Source: Planctomycetota bacterium
Lineage (GTDB): Bacteria; Planctomycetota; B15-G4; SIAN01
Direction: 5' to 3'
Length of the DNA stretch: 64,000 bases
Assembly (NCBI GenBank): GCA_016795285.1
Contig: JAEUIC010000013.1
Span: 115,655 to 179,654 of the forward strand
This document shows, piece by piece, positions 1 to 9,737 of the stretch. How positions within the stretch are numbered: position 1 is the stretch's first letter; each line of letters starts with the position of its first letter. The notes beneath the pieces are model-generated. The model was given only the letters and a program-made list of their open reading frames with translations. It had not been told where the DNA came from and made no database searches. Made by a program: the position numbers and the translations under genes.

Positions 1-1821
1 GAGGCGGCGGCGCAGGCGACCGCGCGCGTCGGTGAAGCGCGCCACCAGCGGCACGCCGGCCGCCGCGCGACCGTCGCGCTCGCGCACCAGCGCCGTCGCG
101 TCGATCGATTCGCCCGGCCGCACCACGCCGCGCGCCGGATGGAGGAACGCCTCGATCGCGCCCGACCGCGTGGGCGCCGCGCCGCCGACCTCGAGATGGG
201 CGAGGTCGACGCGGAACCGCTCGAGTTCGAGCCACGCCACCTCCTCGCCGCGCGTCGCCAGCAGCAGGAACGGCACGCGATCGCCCTCGGGCGGCGGCAG
301 CGGCAGCGTCGCGAGGCCGTCGGCGCCGGTGGTGCCGCGCGCGAGGCGCTGGCGGGTCGGCGTGTAGAGCTCGACGGTGGCGCCCTCGACCCCTTCGTCT
401 CCGGCGAGCGTGCGCACCGCGACGACGGCGTCGCGCAGCGCGACGCGCGCGCTGAGGCCGAGGTCGCTCACCTGCAGGAGGCGGCGGCGCGGCCAGTGGA
501 GCCCGGCGGCGGGCGCGGCGAGTTCGACCACGCAGGGGCCGCGCGGCGGCGCGCCGAACAGCGCGGCGAGGTCGAGGCGCGTCACCGTCCGCTCGTTGCG
601 CGCGGCGACGAGCGCGAGGCGCGCCCGCTGCGGCGCGGCGGCCAGCGTCTCGAGGCCGGCGTCGACGTCCTGCGCGAGCGCCACGACGTTGCTCGGGTAG
701 ATCGACCAGAGGGCGACCTCGAGCTGCTCGACGTTGGTGGTGGCGACCTCGAGCTCCGCGCCGGCGGCGCTCGAGAGCACCTCGCCGCGGGCCGCGAAGT
801 CGAGCGCCGGCTCGCGATCGGGGACGAAGAGCGCGTGGTCGAGCGGCGCGGCGAGTCGCTCCGCGCCGCGGCCCGGGAAGCCGGCCGGGAGGTGCACGGT
901 CAGCGAGCGACCGGGCGGCAGCGCGCCGCGCAGGTGGAGCGCGCCGTAGCGCACCTCCGCGACCAGCGGCAGCGGCGGCTCGACGGCGACCTGCGCCGGA
1001 TCGAGCTCGCCGAGTTCGTGGTTGAAGTGGAGCCAGAGGCCGTCGTCGGCGGCGAAGGAGCGCCGGAAGGCGAGCGGCTCGGCGAGCGGCAGCTTGGCGC
1101 GCCACGGCGTGGTGAGCGGCAGCGGACCGACCGTCGAGCGGAGCGTCGCCGCCAGCGCCACCTCGACCTGCGCCGGGCGCGGTGCGTCGGGCCGCAGCTC
1201 GAGCGCGACGAGGTGGCGCGGACCGTCCCCGCCCGTCACGCGCGCGACGAGCGGCGCGCCGTCGGCGGCGGTCACCGCGAGCGCGCGCTGCAGCTCGGCG
1301 GCGGCGACCGGCAGGTCGAAGGTGAGCGCGAAGGCGAGCGGCGCGGCGCTGCCGGGCGGCGGCGCGGCGACCTTCACGTCGACCACCTGCGGACCGGGCG
1401 TGGCGGCATCGAACTCGCGGGCCGGCGCGACCACGCGGCCGTCGAGCGCGAAGAGGCCGGCGCCGAGCCGCACGCGCGTCGTGCGGGCGCGCGGCAGCGG
1501 CTCGGCCAGCAGGACGTCGAGCGTCGTCGCGGAACTCCAGCGCAGCGCGCAGGGGAGCGGCGGATCGAGCGTGACGTCGACGCCGGCGGTCGCGCCGGGC
1601 GCGTCGACCGCCGCGGCGCCGACCATCGGCGTGGCGAACTCGAAGCGCAGCCGCTCGGCGTCGACGACCAGCCGCACCGCCGCGTCGGGCAATGGCCGCG
1701 TCGTCGCGCTCGCCACGCGCTCGCGCGCCGCCTCGCGCAGCGCCATCACCGCAAGGCCGGCCGCGAAGGCAGCCGCCAGCGCCAGCGCGAATCGCGCTCG
1801 CGCGAACCGATCGGTCGACAC
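1..1821 (-). CDS. Alpha-2-macroglobulin family protein, 5' part (runs off left edge)
   Basis: The reverse strand is open from a GTG at 1821 to the window edge (607 codons, no stop), preceded by the strong ribosome site AGGGGGAG. Residues about 5-28 form one hydrophobic helix after a short basic start, so the protein is exported or anchored by an uncleaved signal; there is no lipobox. The rest reads as successive beta-sandwich (MG-like) domains. Near the edge the stretch HPARGVVRPGESIDATALVR matches the conserved 'RGVYRPGE' segment of bacterial alpha-2-macroglobulins (YfaS type). Such proteins trap or inhibit proteases in the periplasm or at the surface. The bait region and any thioester motif (CxEQ) would lie beyond the left edge and cannot be checked. 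Family call fairly sure; specific role inferred. Confidence 0.8.
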   Translation of the reverse strand, partial: MSTDRFARARFALALAAAFAAGLAVMALREAARERVASATTRPLPDAAVRLVVDAERLRFEFATPMVGAAAVDAPGATAGVDVTLDPPLPCALRWSSATTLDVLLAEPLPRARTTRVRLGAGLFALDGRVVAPAREFDAATPGPQVVDVKVAAPPPGSAAPLAFALTFDLPVAAAELQRALAVTAADGAPLVARVTGGDGPRHLVALELRPDAPRPAQVEVALAATLRSTVGPLPLTTPWRAKLPLAEPLAFRRSFAADDGLWLHFNHELGELDPAQVAVEPPLPLVAEVRYGALHLRGALPPGRSLTVHLPAGFPGRGAERLAAPLDHALFVPDREPALDFAARGEVLSSAAGAELEVATTNVEQLEVALWSIYPSNVVALAQDVDAGLETLAAAPQRARLALVAARNERTVTRLDLAALFGAPPRGPCVVELAAPAAGLHWPRRRLLQVSDLGLSARVALRDAVVAVRTLAGDEGVEGATVELYTPTRQRLARGTTGADGLATLPLPPPEGDRVPFLLLATRGEEVAWLELERFRVDLAHLEVGGAAPTRSGAIEAFLHPARGVVRPGESIDATALVRERDGRAAAGVPLVARFTDARGRLRRRL

Positions 1822-2036
1822 GCTCCCCCTCCCCGCTTGGCCCGCGATGCAGGCCGACGTTCGTGCGCGGACGGAGTTGCGCGACATGGAAGCGGCAGCG
1901 GCCGATCGCCGGGCCGCGCTCGCTTCCTCCACCACCGGCGGCGCATCTGAGCCGCTTCGCGGCGCGCGTCAATCCGAGCGAAACGCGGACAGCGCGGCGC
2001 GCCGCCACGCGACGGCGGCGACGCGACGAGCGCCGG

Positions 2037-3389
2037 TCACGGCGGCAGGTCGCTCGGCACGTGCGGGATGTAGATCAGCGAGCAGAAGCCGAAGTAGATC
2101 ATCAGGCCGGTGACGTCGCAGAAGGTGGCGACGAAGGGCGAGCAGGCGGTGGCCGGGTCGAGCTTCAGCAGCCGCAGGAGGAAGGGCAGCAGCGAGCCGA
2201 CCAGCGAGCCGAACAGCACGACGCCCACCACCGAGAAGGAGATGGTGAAGGCGAGCCGCATGAAGTGGTCGCCGTACTCGCCGAAGAGCCACTGCCAGAG
2301 CAGCACGCGCAGCATGCCGATGCAGCTCAGGAAGAGGCCGAGCGTGAGGCCGCCGATCAGCTCGCGCTTGAAGACGCGCCACCAGTCGTCGAGGCGCAGC
2401 TCGCCGAGCGCCAGCGCGCGGATCACCAGCGTCGCCGACTGGCTGCCCGAGTTGCCGCCGCTCGACATGATCAGCGGGATGTAGGCCATCAGCACCTTCC
2501 AGAGCGAGAGCTCGTGGTCGAAGTGGCCGATGGCGGAGGCGGTCAGCGTGCCGCCGAGGAAGAGGATCGCGAGCCACCCGGCGCGCTTCCTCACCATCTC
2601 GAGGATCGAGACCTGCAGGTAGGGAGCGTCGAGGGCCTCGACGCCGGCGAGCTTCTGGATGTCCTCGGTCGCCTCCTCCTGCACGACGTCGACGATGTCC
2701 TCGGCGGAGACGACGCCCTTCATGCGCCCGTCGCCGTCGAGCACCGGCAGCGCGACCAGGTTCTTCGCCGAGAAGAGCGGCGCGATCTTCTCCTGGTCCA
2801 GGTCCTCGGCGACCGTGACGACGTCGGTGATCATCACCTCCTCGATGCGCTTGGCGGCCGGCGCGGTGAGGAGCTGGCGGAAGGAGAGGACGCCCTTCAG
2901 CTTCTGCTCGGAGTCGAGCACGTAGCAGTAGTAGATCGGCCGGTCCTTCTGCTGCGCCTGGCGCCGGAGGTAGAGGATCGCCTCGTCGACGGTCATCTCG
3001 GGGCGCAGCCGCGCGAAGCGCGGGTTCATCAGGCCGCCCGCCTCGTCCTCCGCGTAGGCCAGCAGCGCGCGCACCTCCCGCAGCGAGACGTCGTCGAGCA
3101 GCGCGAGCAGCGCATCGCGATCGCCGCGCGAGGCGTGCTGCACGACGTCGGCCGCATCGTCGAGCGGCAGGAGGCGCAGCCACGCGCGGCGCGTCAGGTG
3201 GGGCAGCGCCACGAGGAGCTGCGCCTGCTCGCGCGAGGTGAGCGCGAGGAAGAACTCCTCCGCCTCGTCCTCGGGCAGGAGCTTCAGCGACTCGATCCGC
3301 TCGTCGGGGGCCATCACCGGCCACGCCGCCTTGAGGTCGGTCAGGACCTCGTTGGTCTCGGGCGTGAGCTGGCCTTCGGCGCGATCCAT
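2037..3389 (-). CDS. mgtE: Magnesium transporter MgtE
   Basis: 450 residues, the usual MgtE length. The order is an N-terminal superhelical domain (about 10-130), two CBS domains (about 140-265) that act as the Mg2+ sensor, and a C-terminal membrane domain of five helices that forms the channel. The family signature for the pore helix is seen as MAYIPLIMSSGGNSGSQSAT. The reading frame extends further upstream to 3701, but the ATG at 3389 begins exactly where the family does (MDRAEGQLTPETNEV). No Shine-Dalgarno sequence precedes this ATG, and a TAnnnT -10 element lies only 10 bases upstream, so the mRNA may be leaderless. It imports Mg2+ across the inner membrane, gated by cytoplasmic Mg2+. 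Confidence 0.93.
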   Translation of the reverse strand: MDRAEGQLTPETNEVLTDLKAAWPVMAPDERIESLKLLPEDEAEEFFLALTSREQAQLLVALPHLTRRAWLRLLPLDDAADVVQHASRGDRDALLALLDDVSLREVRALLAYAEDEAGGLMNPRFARLRPEMTVDEAILYLRRQAQQKDRPIYYCYVLDSEQKLKGVLSFRQLLTAPAAKRIEEVMITDVVTVAEDLDQEKIAPLFSAKNLVALPVLDGDGRMKGVVSAEDIVDVVQEEATEDIQKLAGVEALDAPYLQVSILEMVRKRAGWLAILFLGGTLTASAIGHFDHELSLWKVLMAYIPLIMSSGGNSGSQSATLVIRALALGELRLDDWWRVFKRELIGGLTLGLFLSCIGMLRVLLWQWLFGEYGDHFMRLAFTISFSVVGVVLFGSLVGSLLPFLLRLLKLDPATACSPFVATFCDVTGLMIYFGFCSLIYIPHVPSDLPP

Positions 3390-3399
3390 CGTGCGCGGG

Positions 3400-3405
3400 A
3401 CGATA
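3400..3405 (-). promoter_or_regulatory. Candidate -10 element of mgtE (TATCGT)
   Basis: Reading the minus strand, TATCGT lies 10 bases before the mgtE ATG, so transcription would start about 4 bases before the codon. The 14-base context GGACGATAGCTCGC (plus strand, 3398-3411) is repeated exactly at 50993-51006, in the same position relative to another minus-strand gene. No clear -35 box is seen. Confidence 0.4.
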
Positions 3406-3471
3406 GCTCGCGCGAGGCGAGCGGCGCGAGGGCGCGCTCGCCGTTCCTTGCGACGCCGCGTCCGCGGACCT

Positions 3472-4293
3472 ATGAGCCGCGAGCGATCCGGGCCGCGATC
3501 GGCCCGCGACGACCGCCTCCCCCTCGATGACGAGACCGCCGTGAGCGCCGCCGACCGCCGAGCCTTCGAGTACCTGCCGCGCCTCATCTCGAAGTGGGGC
3601 TTCTGCTCGCGCAAGGAGGCCGAGCGGCTGGTCGCCGGCGGCCACGTCACCGTGAACGGCGTGATCCGCCGCGACGTCCTCTGGAAGACCCAGCCGCGCA
3701 AGGATGCGATCGCGGTCGACGGGCAGCCGGTGCGGCGCGCCGCGCTGCTCTACGCGAAGCTGCACAAGCCGCTCGGCGTGGTGACCACCATGAAGGACCC
3801 GGAAGGGCGGCCGACCGTGGCGTCGCTCATCCCCGCGGAGCTGAAGGGGGTGATGCCGGTCGGGCGGCTCGACGCCGATTCGACCGGCCTCCTGCTGCTG
3901 ACCAACGACCACGCGCTCGGCGACCTGCTCGCGGGGGCCGACCACCGCGTCGAGAAGCTCTATCGGGTCATCGTCGGCGGCCACCACGATGACGAGCGGT
4001 TCGCGCCGATGCGCGCCGGCAGCGTGCTCGACGAGGGCGAGCAGTGCCGGCCGGCGCGCGTGAAGGTGCTCGGGCGCGCCGGCCCCGACACGCGCATCGA
4101 GGTGGTGCTCGACGAGGGGAAGAACCGGCAGATCCGCCGCTCGCTGGCGCAGCTCGGCCTCGAGGTGCGCGCGCTCCATCGCGTGAGGATCGGCCCGCTC
4201 GAGCTCGGCGCGCTGCCGGCGGGGCAGATGGTGGCGCTGACGGCGGCGGAGCTCGCGGCGCTGCGGCGCACGCGCGGGAGCGGCTCGACCTGA
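3472..4293 (+). CDS. rRNA pseudouridine synthase, RsuA/RluB/RluF family
   Basis: 273 residues from the ATG at 3472. An S4 RNA-binding domain comes first (about 34-80, PRLISKWGFCSRKEAERLV), then the pseudouridine synthase domain. The catalytic motif GRLDADSTGLLLLTND carries the expected nucleophile Asp134. The family C-terminal motif EGKNRQIRRSLAQLG is also present. It would isomerise a specific uridine in ribosomal RNA. A GTG at 3541 (VSAADRRAFEYL) is an alternative start that still keeps the whole S4 domain; neither start has a convincing ribosome site. The gene is divergent from mgtE, with about 80 bases between them. Which rRNA position is modified cannot be told from sequence alone. Confidence 0.88.
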   Translation: MSRERSGPRSARDDRLPLDDETAVSAADRRAFEYLPRLISKWGFCSRKEAERLVAGGHVTVNGVIRRDVLWKTQPRKDAIAVDGQPVRRAALLYAKLHKPLGVVTTMKDPEGRPTVASLIPAELKGVMPVGRLDADSTGLLLLTNDHALGDLLAGADHRVEKLYRVIVGGHHDDERFAPMRAGSVLDEGEQCRPARVKVLGRAGPDTRIEVVLDEGKNRQIRRSLAQLGLEVRALHRVRIGPLELGALPAGQMVALTAAELAALRRTRGSGST

Positions 4294-4572
4294 GCGAAGC
4301 GCCGCGCCGGGACCCGCTCGCTCCGGCCGCCGCACCGAAGCCCTCTCCCAGGCGGTCGATGCGGCGACGCAGCTCGCGCGAGTCCCAGCTCACGGCCGTC
4401 GCGTTCGCGCCCGCGACGCGACGAGCCAGCGCAACCGGCGGGCCGCGGAGGCGCGCCGCGGCCCCGCGGCGATCGCCCTGAAACGGCGAGAGCGGCCGTC
4501 GCCGGCCGCCCTCGTTACCGCGCCGCCACCGTTGGCGGCGCATCCGATGACCCGTCGTCCGAGGACGGGCGT

Positions 4573-5061
4573 TCAAGTCACCAAGAGCGTCAGCCGGCCG
4601 GCGGTGTAGCCGGGGATCGCCACCTCGAGGTCGAGGCGGCCGGCCGGCGCCTTCGCCAGCGCCGCGATCTCCGGCGCGAGCTTGTCGGTCGTCGCCACCG
4701 TGCCGAGCTTGACGCGCGGCGTGCTCGGCGAGTTGAAGAGCCCCGACCAGACGTTCAGCACCTCGTGCAGGTTCTCGGCGATGTTGTCGGCGATCTTGCC
4801 CGACTTCGCGCTCTCGTCGGCGACCACCTGCGGCAGCATCACCAGCGCGGCGCCGGCGCTGCAGGCGAGCGGCAGGTCCATCACCACCACCGCCGCGAGC
4901 TTGCCCGCCGCCTCGACGTAGGTCGCGACGACGACCGGCAGCTTCGCGGCCGGCGCGACCGGCTTGCCCGGCTTGCAGCTCGCCGTGCGGCCGATCAGTC
5001 CCGACAGCGTCTTCGCGACGTGTCCCGCCTCGGGGAGGTTGTGCAGCAAGGTGGTCGGCAT
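4573..5061 (-). CDS. CheX/CheC-like protein, last gene of the chemosensory operon
   Basis: 162 residues, with AAGGGA upstream of the ATG at 5061 and an 18-base gap after the cheX-like gene. I do not recognise the whole protein. The segment IAENLHEVLNVWSGLF has the E-x2-N pair (Glu100, Asn103) and helical spacing of the CheC/CheX phosphatase motif, as in the preceding gene (EIANILGG). The first half (LAAVVVMDLPLACSAGAALVML) resembles the beta-strand and small-residue pattern before that helix in CheC/CheX proteins. I infer a divergent member of that family, perhaps a CheY-P phosphatase or a target-binding adaptor. The E-x2-N pair is seen; the family membership is inference. Confidence 0.55.
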   Translation of the reverse strand: MPTTLLHNLPEAGHVAKTLSGLIGRTASCKPGKPVAPAAKLPVVVATYVEAAGKLAAVVVMDLPLACSAGAALVMLPQVVADESAKSGKIADNIAENLHEVLNVWSGLFNSPSTPRVKLGTVATTDKLAPEIAALAKAPAGRLDLEVAIPGYTAGRLTLLVT

Positions 5062-5079
5062 CGGAGTCCCTTCTTCGCG

Positions 5080-5571
5080 TCACTGCGCCTTGTAGCGGAC
5101 GACCAGCAGGTGGGCGTCGATCTCCCCCATCTTCACGGCGACCATGCCGACTTCCTGGCGATCGGACGCGAGCAGGCGTCCTTGCATGAAGAGCGGCAGG
5201 CCGAGCTTGAAACCGGGCACGCGCTCCGAGATCAGCCGCTTCGCGGAGCCGCCGAGGATGTTGGCGATCTCGCCGACCGCGTCGCACATGTCGGCGTCGG
5301 TGATCTCCTCGTCGGGCTCCATGCAGAGCATCTTGCGGCCGAGCGCGCGGCAGCCGTCGATCGAGGCGACCACGCCGATCTGCGCCGATCCCTCGTCGCC
5401 GACCAGCGCGACATAGGAGCCGACGTCGGTGACCGGCGCCTCGGTGGCCGTCGCGCCGACCGTGAAGCTCTCGCAGCCGAGCTGCCCCTTCGCGAGCTCC
5501 TCGCACGCCTGCACGGTGATCTGCAGCCAATCCTGCAGCGTGAGCTCCTGCGTCCCGTTGGCAGCGCTCAT
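5080..5571 (-). CDS. cheX: CheX-like chemotaxis phosphatase
   Basis: 163 residues. The start ATG overlaps the stop of cheY (ATGA, 5568-5571), so the two are translationally coupled. The signature helix CDAVGEIANILGGSAK carries the E-x2-N dyad (Glu101, Asn104) by which CheC/CheX/CheZ-type phosphatases attack phospho-CheY. The C-terminal half ends in a beta-strand/helix pattern as in CheX. It is the likely off-switch for the CheY encoded immediately upstream. There is no cheZ in the operon, which fits a CheX-based termination mechanism. Confidence 0.8.
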   Translation of the reverse strand: MSAANGTQELTLQDWLQITVQACEELAKGQLGCESFTVGATATEAPVTDVGSYVALVGDEGSAQIGVVASIDGCRALGRKMLCMEPDEEITDADMCDAVGEIANILGGSAKRLISERVPGFKLGLPLFMQGRLLASDRQEVGMVAVKMGEIDAHLLVVRYKAQ

Positions 5572-5933
5572 GTGGCGAGCACCGGCTGGAGGACCTGCTG
5601 GAACGTCTCCGGCGTGAACGGCTTGGCGATCAGGAAGAGCGCGCCCGAGTCCATCGCGAGCTTGCGCATCTCCGGCGTGCCCTCGGTGGTCACGAAGCCG
5701 AACTTCACGGCGTTCCCTTCGGTCCGCAGCTTCTGCAGCAGCTCGATGCCGTTCATCTCGGGCATGTTCCAGTCGGACAGCACGAGGTCGGGCGGCGCCG
5801 CCTTGATGGCGTCGAACGCCTGCGCGCCGTTCTCGGCCTCCTCGACGGCGTGCTGCTCGAAGCCGGCCTGCTTCAGGGTCCGGGCGACGATCTTGCGCAT
5901 CGCCTTGCTGTCATCGACGACCAGGATCTTCAT
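5568..5933 (-). CDS. cheY: Chemotaxis response regulator CheY
   Basis: 121 residues, a stand-alone receiver domain. The acidic pair Asp7/Asp8 (VVDDS), the phosphoacceptor Asp54 (LSDWNMPE), the switch Thr (FVTTEG) and the conserved Lys (IAKPF) are all present. Two in-frame ATGs exist at 5939 and 5933. The AGAGGA ribosome site touches the first but is correctly spaced from the second, so 5933 is chosen. It accepts phosphate from CheA and should act on a motor or other effector; no flagellar gene is in the window. About 85 bases separate it from cheR, and it overlaps cheX by 4. Confidence 0.92.
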   Translation of the reverse strand: MKILVVDDSKAMRKIVARTLKQAGFEQHAVEEAENGAQAFDAIKAAPPDLVLSDWNMPEMNGIELLQKLRTEGNAVKFGFVTTEGTPEMRKLAMDSGALFLIAKPFTPETFQQVLQPVLAT

Positions 5934-6018
5934 TCGCATTCCTCTCGTGAGGTGGGTTGCGGCCGACTCTTCGTCGCGCCGCTCCCATCCGGTTGAACGA
6001 AAAGAGTTCCGCGCCGGC

Positions 6019-7025
6019 TCACGGCTTGTAGGTCGTCGCGCGACCGACGCGGACGGTCTTCCAGCTCTCGTCGACGCCGAGCAGGCTCTCCGACGCGCCG
6101 ATCATCAGCACGCCGTCGGGAGCGAGGACCGAGCGGATCTTCTTCAGGATCTGCCGCTTGGTCTCGACGTCGAAGTAGATCAGCACGTTGCGCAGCAGCA
6201 CGAGGTCGTAGGTCGCCATCGGCGGGAACGGCGCCACGAGGTTCATCTCGCGGAAGTCGACCAGCTTGCGCAGCTCTTCCTTGACGCGGAAGTCGTCGCC
6301 GACCGGCTCGAGCCACTTCGAGGTCTGGGCGTCGGCCATGCCGCGGCGCACCTCGAAGCTGGTGTAGGTGGCCGCCTTCGCGCGGCGCACCATCTCGGCG
6401 CTCAAGTCGGTGCCGAGCAGTTCGAGCTTCCAGACCGCGAGCTGCGGGAAGCCGTCGCGCATCATCATCAGCAGGCTGTACGCCTCCTGCCCGCTCGACG
6501 AGGCCGCCGACCAGATGCGCAGCGTCCGCTTGCTGGCGCGCGCGCGCAGCAGCTCCGGCAGCACGCAGCCCTTCAGCGCCTCGAACGGCTCGAAGTCGCG
6601 GAAGAAGCTGGTCTCGTTGGTGGTGAGCGCCTCGACCACCTCGGTGGCGAGCTTCGGGTCGCTGCCGAGCCGCAGCTGATCGAAGAGCTGGCCGAGCTTC
6701 TCGAGGTTGCGCCGGCGCGCCACGGTCTTGAGCCGCGTCTCGACCAGGTACTCCTGGCGCGGCTCGATGACGATGCCGGAGCGCTCGCGGACGAGCTTGC
6801 GCACCAGCTCGAAGTCGGCGGGCGAGACCAGCGCCGGCACGGCGGCGGCCGCGGCGGGCGACGGCGGCGGCAGCGGCGCGATCACCGGCGGACGCGCTGC
6901 GAGCGGCGGGAGCGGCGCGATCGGCGGCGCGGGCGCGAACGGCCGCGGCGGCAGCGGCGCGACCGGCCGAGCGGCGGCGGGGCTGCTCGGCGGCGGTGCG
7001 GGTGGCTTCGGGGGCAGCGATGCGG

Positions 7026-7029
<4 letters not shown>
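6019..7029 (-). CDS. cheR: Chemotaxis protein methyltransferase CheR
   Basis: 336 residues. The GTG start at 7029 overlaps the cheB stop (GTGA, 7026-7029). The first 65 residues are a Pro/Ala-rich extension (runs such as PPKPPAPPPSSPAAARPVAP), followed by the CheR N-terminal helical domain and the SAM-binding methyltransferase domain. Visible motifs are TNETSFFRD, RIWSAASSSGQEAYSLLM, LELLGTDLS and YDLVLLRNVLIYFD, all standard for CheR. It methylates glutamates on the receptor encoded in the same operon, opposing CheB. The low-complexity N-terminus is atypical and probably a flexible tether. No TPR or C-terminal pentapeptide-binding extension is present. Confidence 0.93.
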
Positions 7030-8420
<1,391 letters not shown>

Positions 8421-8424
8421 CGGG

Positions 8425-9225
8425 TCACTCCGCGCGTCCGGAGAGCGCGGCGGCCGTCTTGCGGCAGGCGACCGCGCCGCGCGACATGGCGCGCGCCGAC
8501 TCGCTCACCCGCGCGACGCCCTGGTCGATCTCGCCGCTCTCGCGCGCCGCGTCGGAGACGCAGCGGGCGATCTCCGTGGTGGTGGCGTTCTGCTCCTCGA
8601 CGGCGCCGGCGATGCCGTTCTGGCTCTCGTGGATGCGCGAGATGATCCGCGAGATCTCGGCGATCGCGGCGACGGCGCTCTTCGTGTCCGCCTGGATCGA
8701 CTCGATGCGGTGGACGATCTCGGTGGTCGCCTTGGCGGTGGCGCGCGCGAGGTCCTTCACCTCGTTGGCGACCACGGCGAACCCCTTGCCCGCCTCGCCG
8801 GCGCGCGCCGCCTCGATGGTGGCGTTCAGCGCCAGCAGGTTGGTCTGCTGCGCGATCGACGAGATCACCTTGACGACGTCGCCGATCTCGGCGCTCGAGG
8901 CGCCGAGCCGCGACACCGTGGCGGTGGTCGACTCCGCGGCCGAGACCGCGGAGCGCGCGACCTGCGCCGCCTCGCTCGCGTTCTTCGAGATCTCGCGGAT
9001 GCTGGTGGTCATCTGCTCGAGGCTGCCGCTCACGCTGCGCAACCCTTCGCTCACCCGCCCGGCGCCGGCACCGAGCCGGGTCGCCTCGGTGGTCGTCGTC
9101 TCGGCGTCGCGCCCGAGCTCGTCGGCCACCTTCGCGAGCTGCGCGATGGCCGCGGCGCCGGCGCCCTCGTCGGCGATCGGCTCCGCGATCGGCGCGCGGC
9201 TGCTCCCCTTCAGGGCGATGGCCAT
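8425..9225 (-). CDS. Soluble methyl-accepting chemotaxis protein
   Basis: 266 residues, short for a receptor. The ATG at 9225 shares its A with the cheW stop (TGATG). The protein has no transmembrane helix and no recognised sensor domain. After about 25 residues it enters the coiled-coil signalling domain, whose hairpin tip is seen as [21 protein letters not shown] with flanking helices ([16 protein letters not shown]). This makes it a cytoplasmic receptor, comparable in form to myxobacterial FrzCD. It should bind CheW and CheA encoded just upstream and be modified by CheR and CheB encoded just downstream. The input signal is unknown; the short N-terminus leaves little room for a ligand domain. 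Confidence 0.88.
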   Translation of the reverse strand: MAIALKGSSRAPIAEPIADEGAGAAAIAQLAKVADELGRDAETTTTEATRLGAGAGRVSEGLRSVSGSLEQMTTSIREISKNASEAAQVARSAVSAAESTTATVSRLGASSAEIGDVVKVISSIAQQTNLLALNATIEAARAGEAGKGFAVVANEVKDLARATAKATTEIVHRIESIQADTKSAVAAIAEISRIISRIHESQNGIAGAVEEQNATTTEIARCVSDAARESGEIDQGVARVSESARAMSRGAVACRKTAAALSGRAE

Positions 9226-9737
9226 CAGTGTTCTCCGGCGGCGGCCGTCACCGGCGTCGCGTGGTTGCGAGCGGCGTCGCGTCCGCCGCGTGCATGGGGG
9301 ACGCTCGCGCCTGTCGCGAGCGCCTTCTCCTTGTCGAGCACGAGGAGCAGGCGCCCCTCGAGCTTGTAGACGCCGCGCAGGACCTCGCGCACGGCGCCGC
9401 GCACGGTGTCGGGAGTCGGCTCGAACTGCTGGCCGTCGACCGTCACCACGTCGCGGATCTCGTCGATCAGGAAGCTCACCGCGCCGTGCTCGCTGCGCAC
9501 GACCAGGTTGATCGGCTGCTCGTCGGCGGGACGCGCCGGCAGCGAGAGGCAGGCGCGCAGGTCGATCGCCATGACGATCTGGCCGCGCAGGTTGATCAGG
9601 CCGCGGACGATGCGCGGCGCCAGCGGCACGCGCGTCATCTCCTGCGGCAGGACCACTTCCTGGACCTCGCCGACGTCGATGCCGAACAGGTGGCCGGCCA
9701 GCGTGAACGTGCAGAACTGGTTCATGGTGCGCTCCAT
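9225..9737 (-). CDS. cheW: Chemotaxis coupling protein CheW
   Basis: 170 residues. The ATG at 9737 shares one base with the cheA stop (TGATG); a second ATG at 9725 (MNQFCTFTL) is possible. One CheW domain spans about residues 5-140 with the usual motifs [29 protein letters not shown] and [10 protein letters not shown]. The last 30 residues are unconserved. It couples the receptor to the CheA kinase. Position and coupling between cheA and the receptor gene support this. Confidence 0.93.
   Translation of the reverse strand: MERTMNQFCTFTLAGHLFGIDVGEVQEVVLPQEMTRVPLAPRIVRGLINLRGQIVMAIDLRACLSLPARPADEQPINLVVRSEHGAVSFLIDEIRDVVTVDGQQFEPTPDTVRGAVREVLRGVYKLEGRLLLVLDKEKALATGASVPHARGGRDAARNHATPVTAAAGEH

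Noticed and set aside
139..1950. Long plus-strand open frame (603 codons)
   Set aside because: It is Arg/Glu/Ala-rich without domains and lies opposite the alpha-2-macroglobulin-like gene, whose protein is clearly structured. Such shadow frames are common in very GC-rich DNA.
4484..4504. Small inverted repeat CGGCGA/TCGCCG as terminator between rsuA-type gene and the chemosensory operon
   Set aside because: Only 6 bp in very GC-rich DNA, a chance-level match; not listed as a feature. The 279-base gap there shows nothing else.
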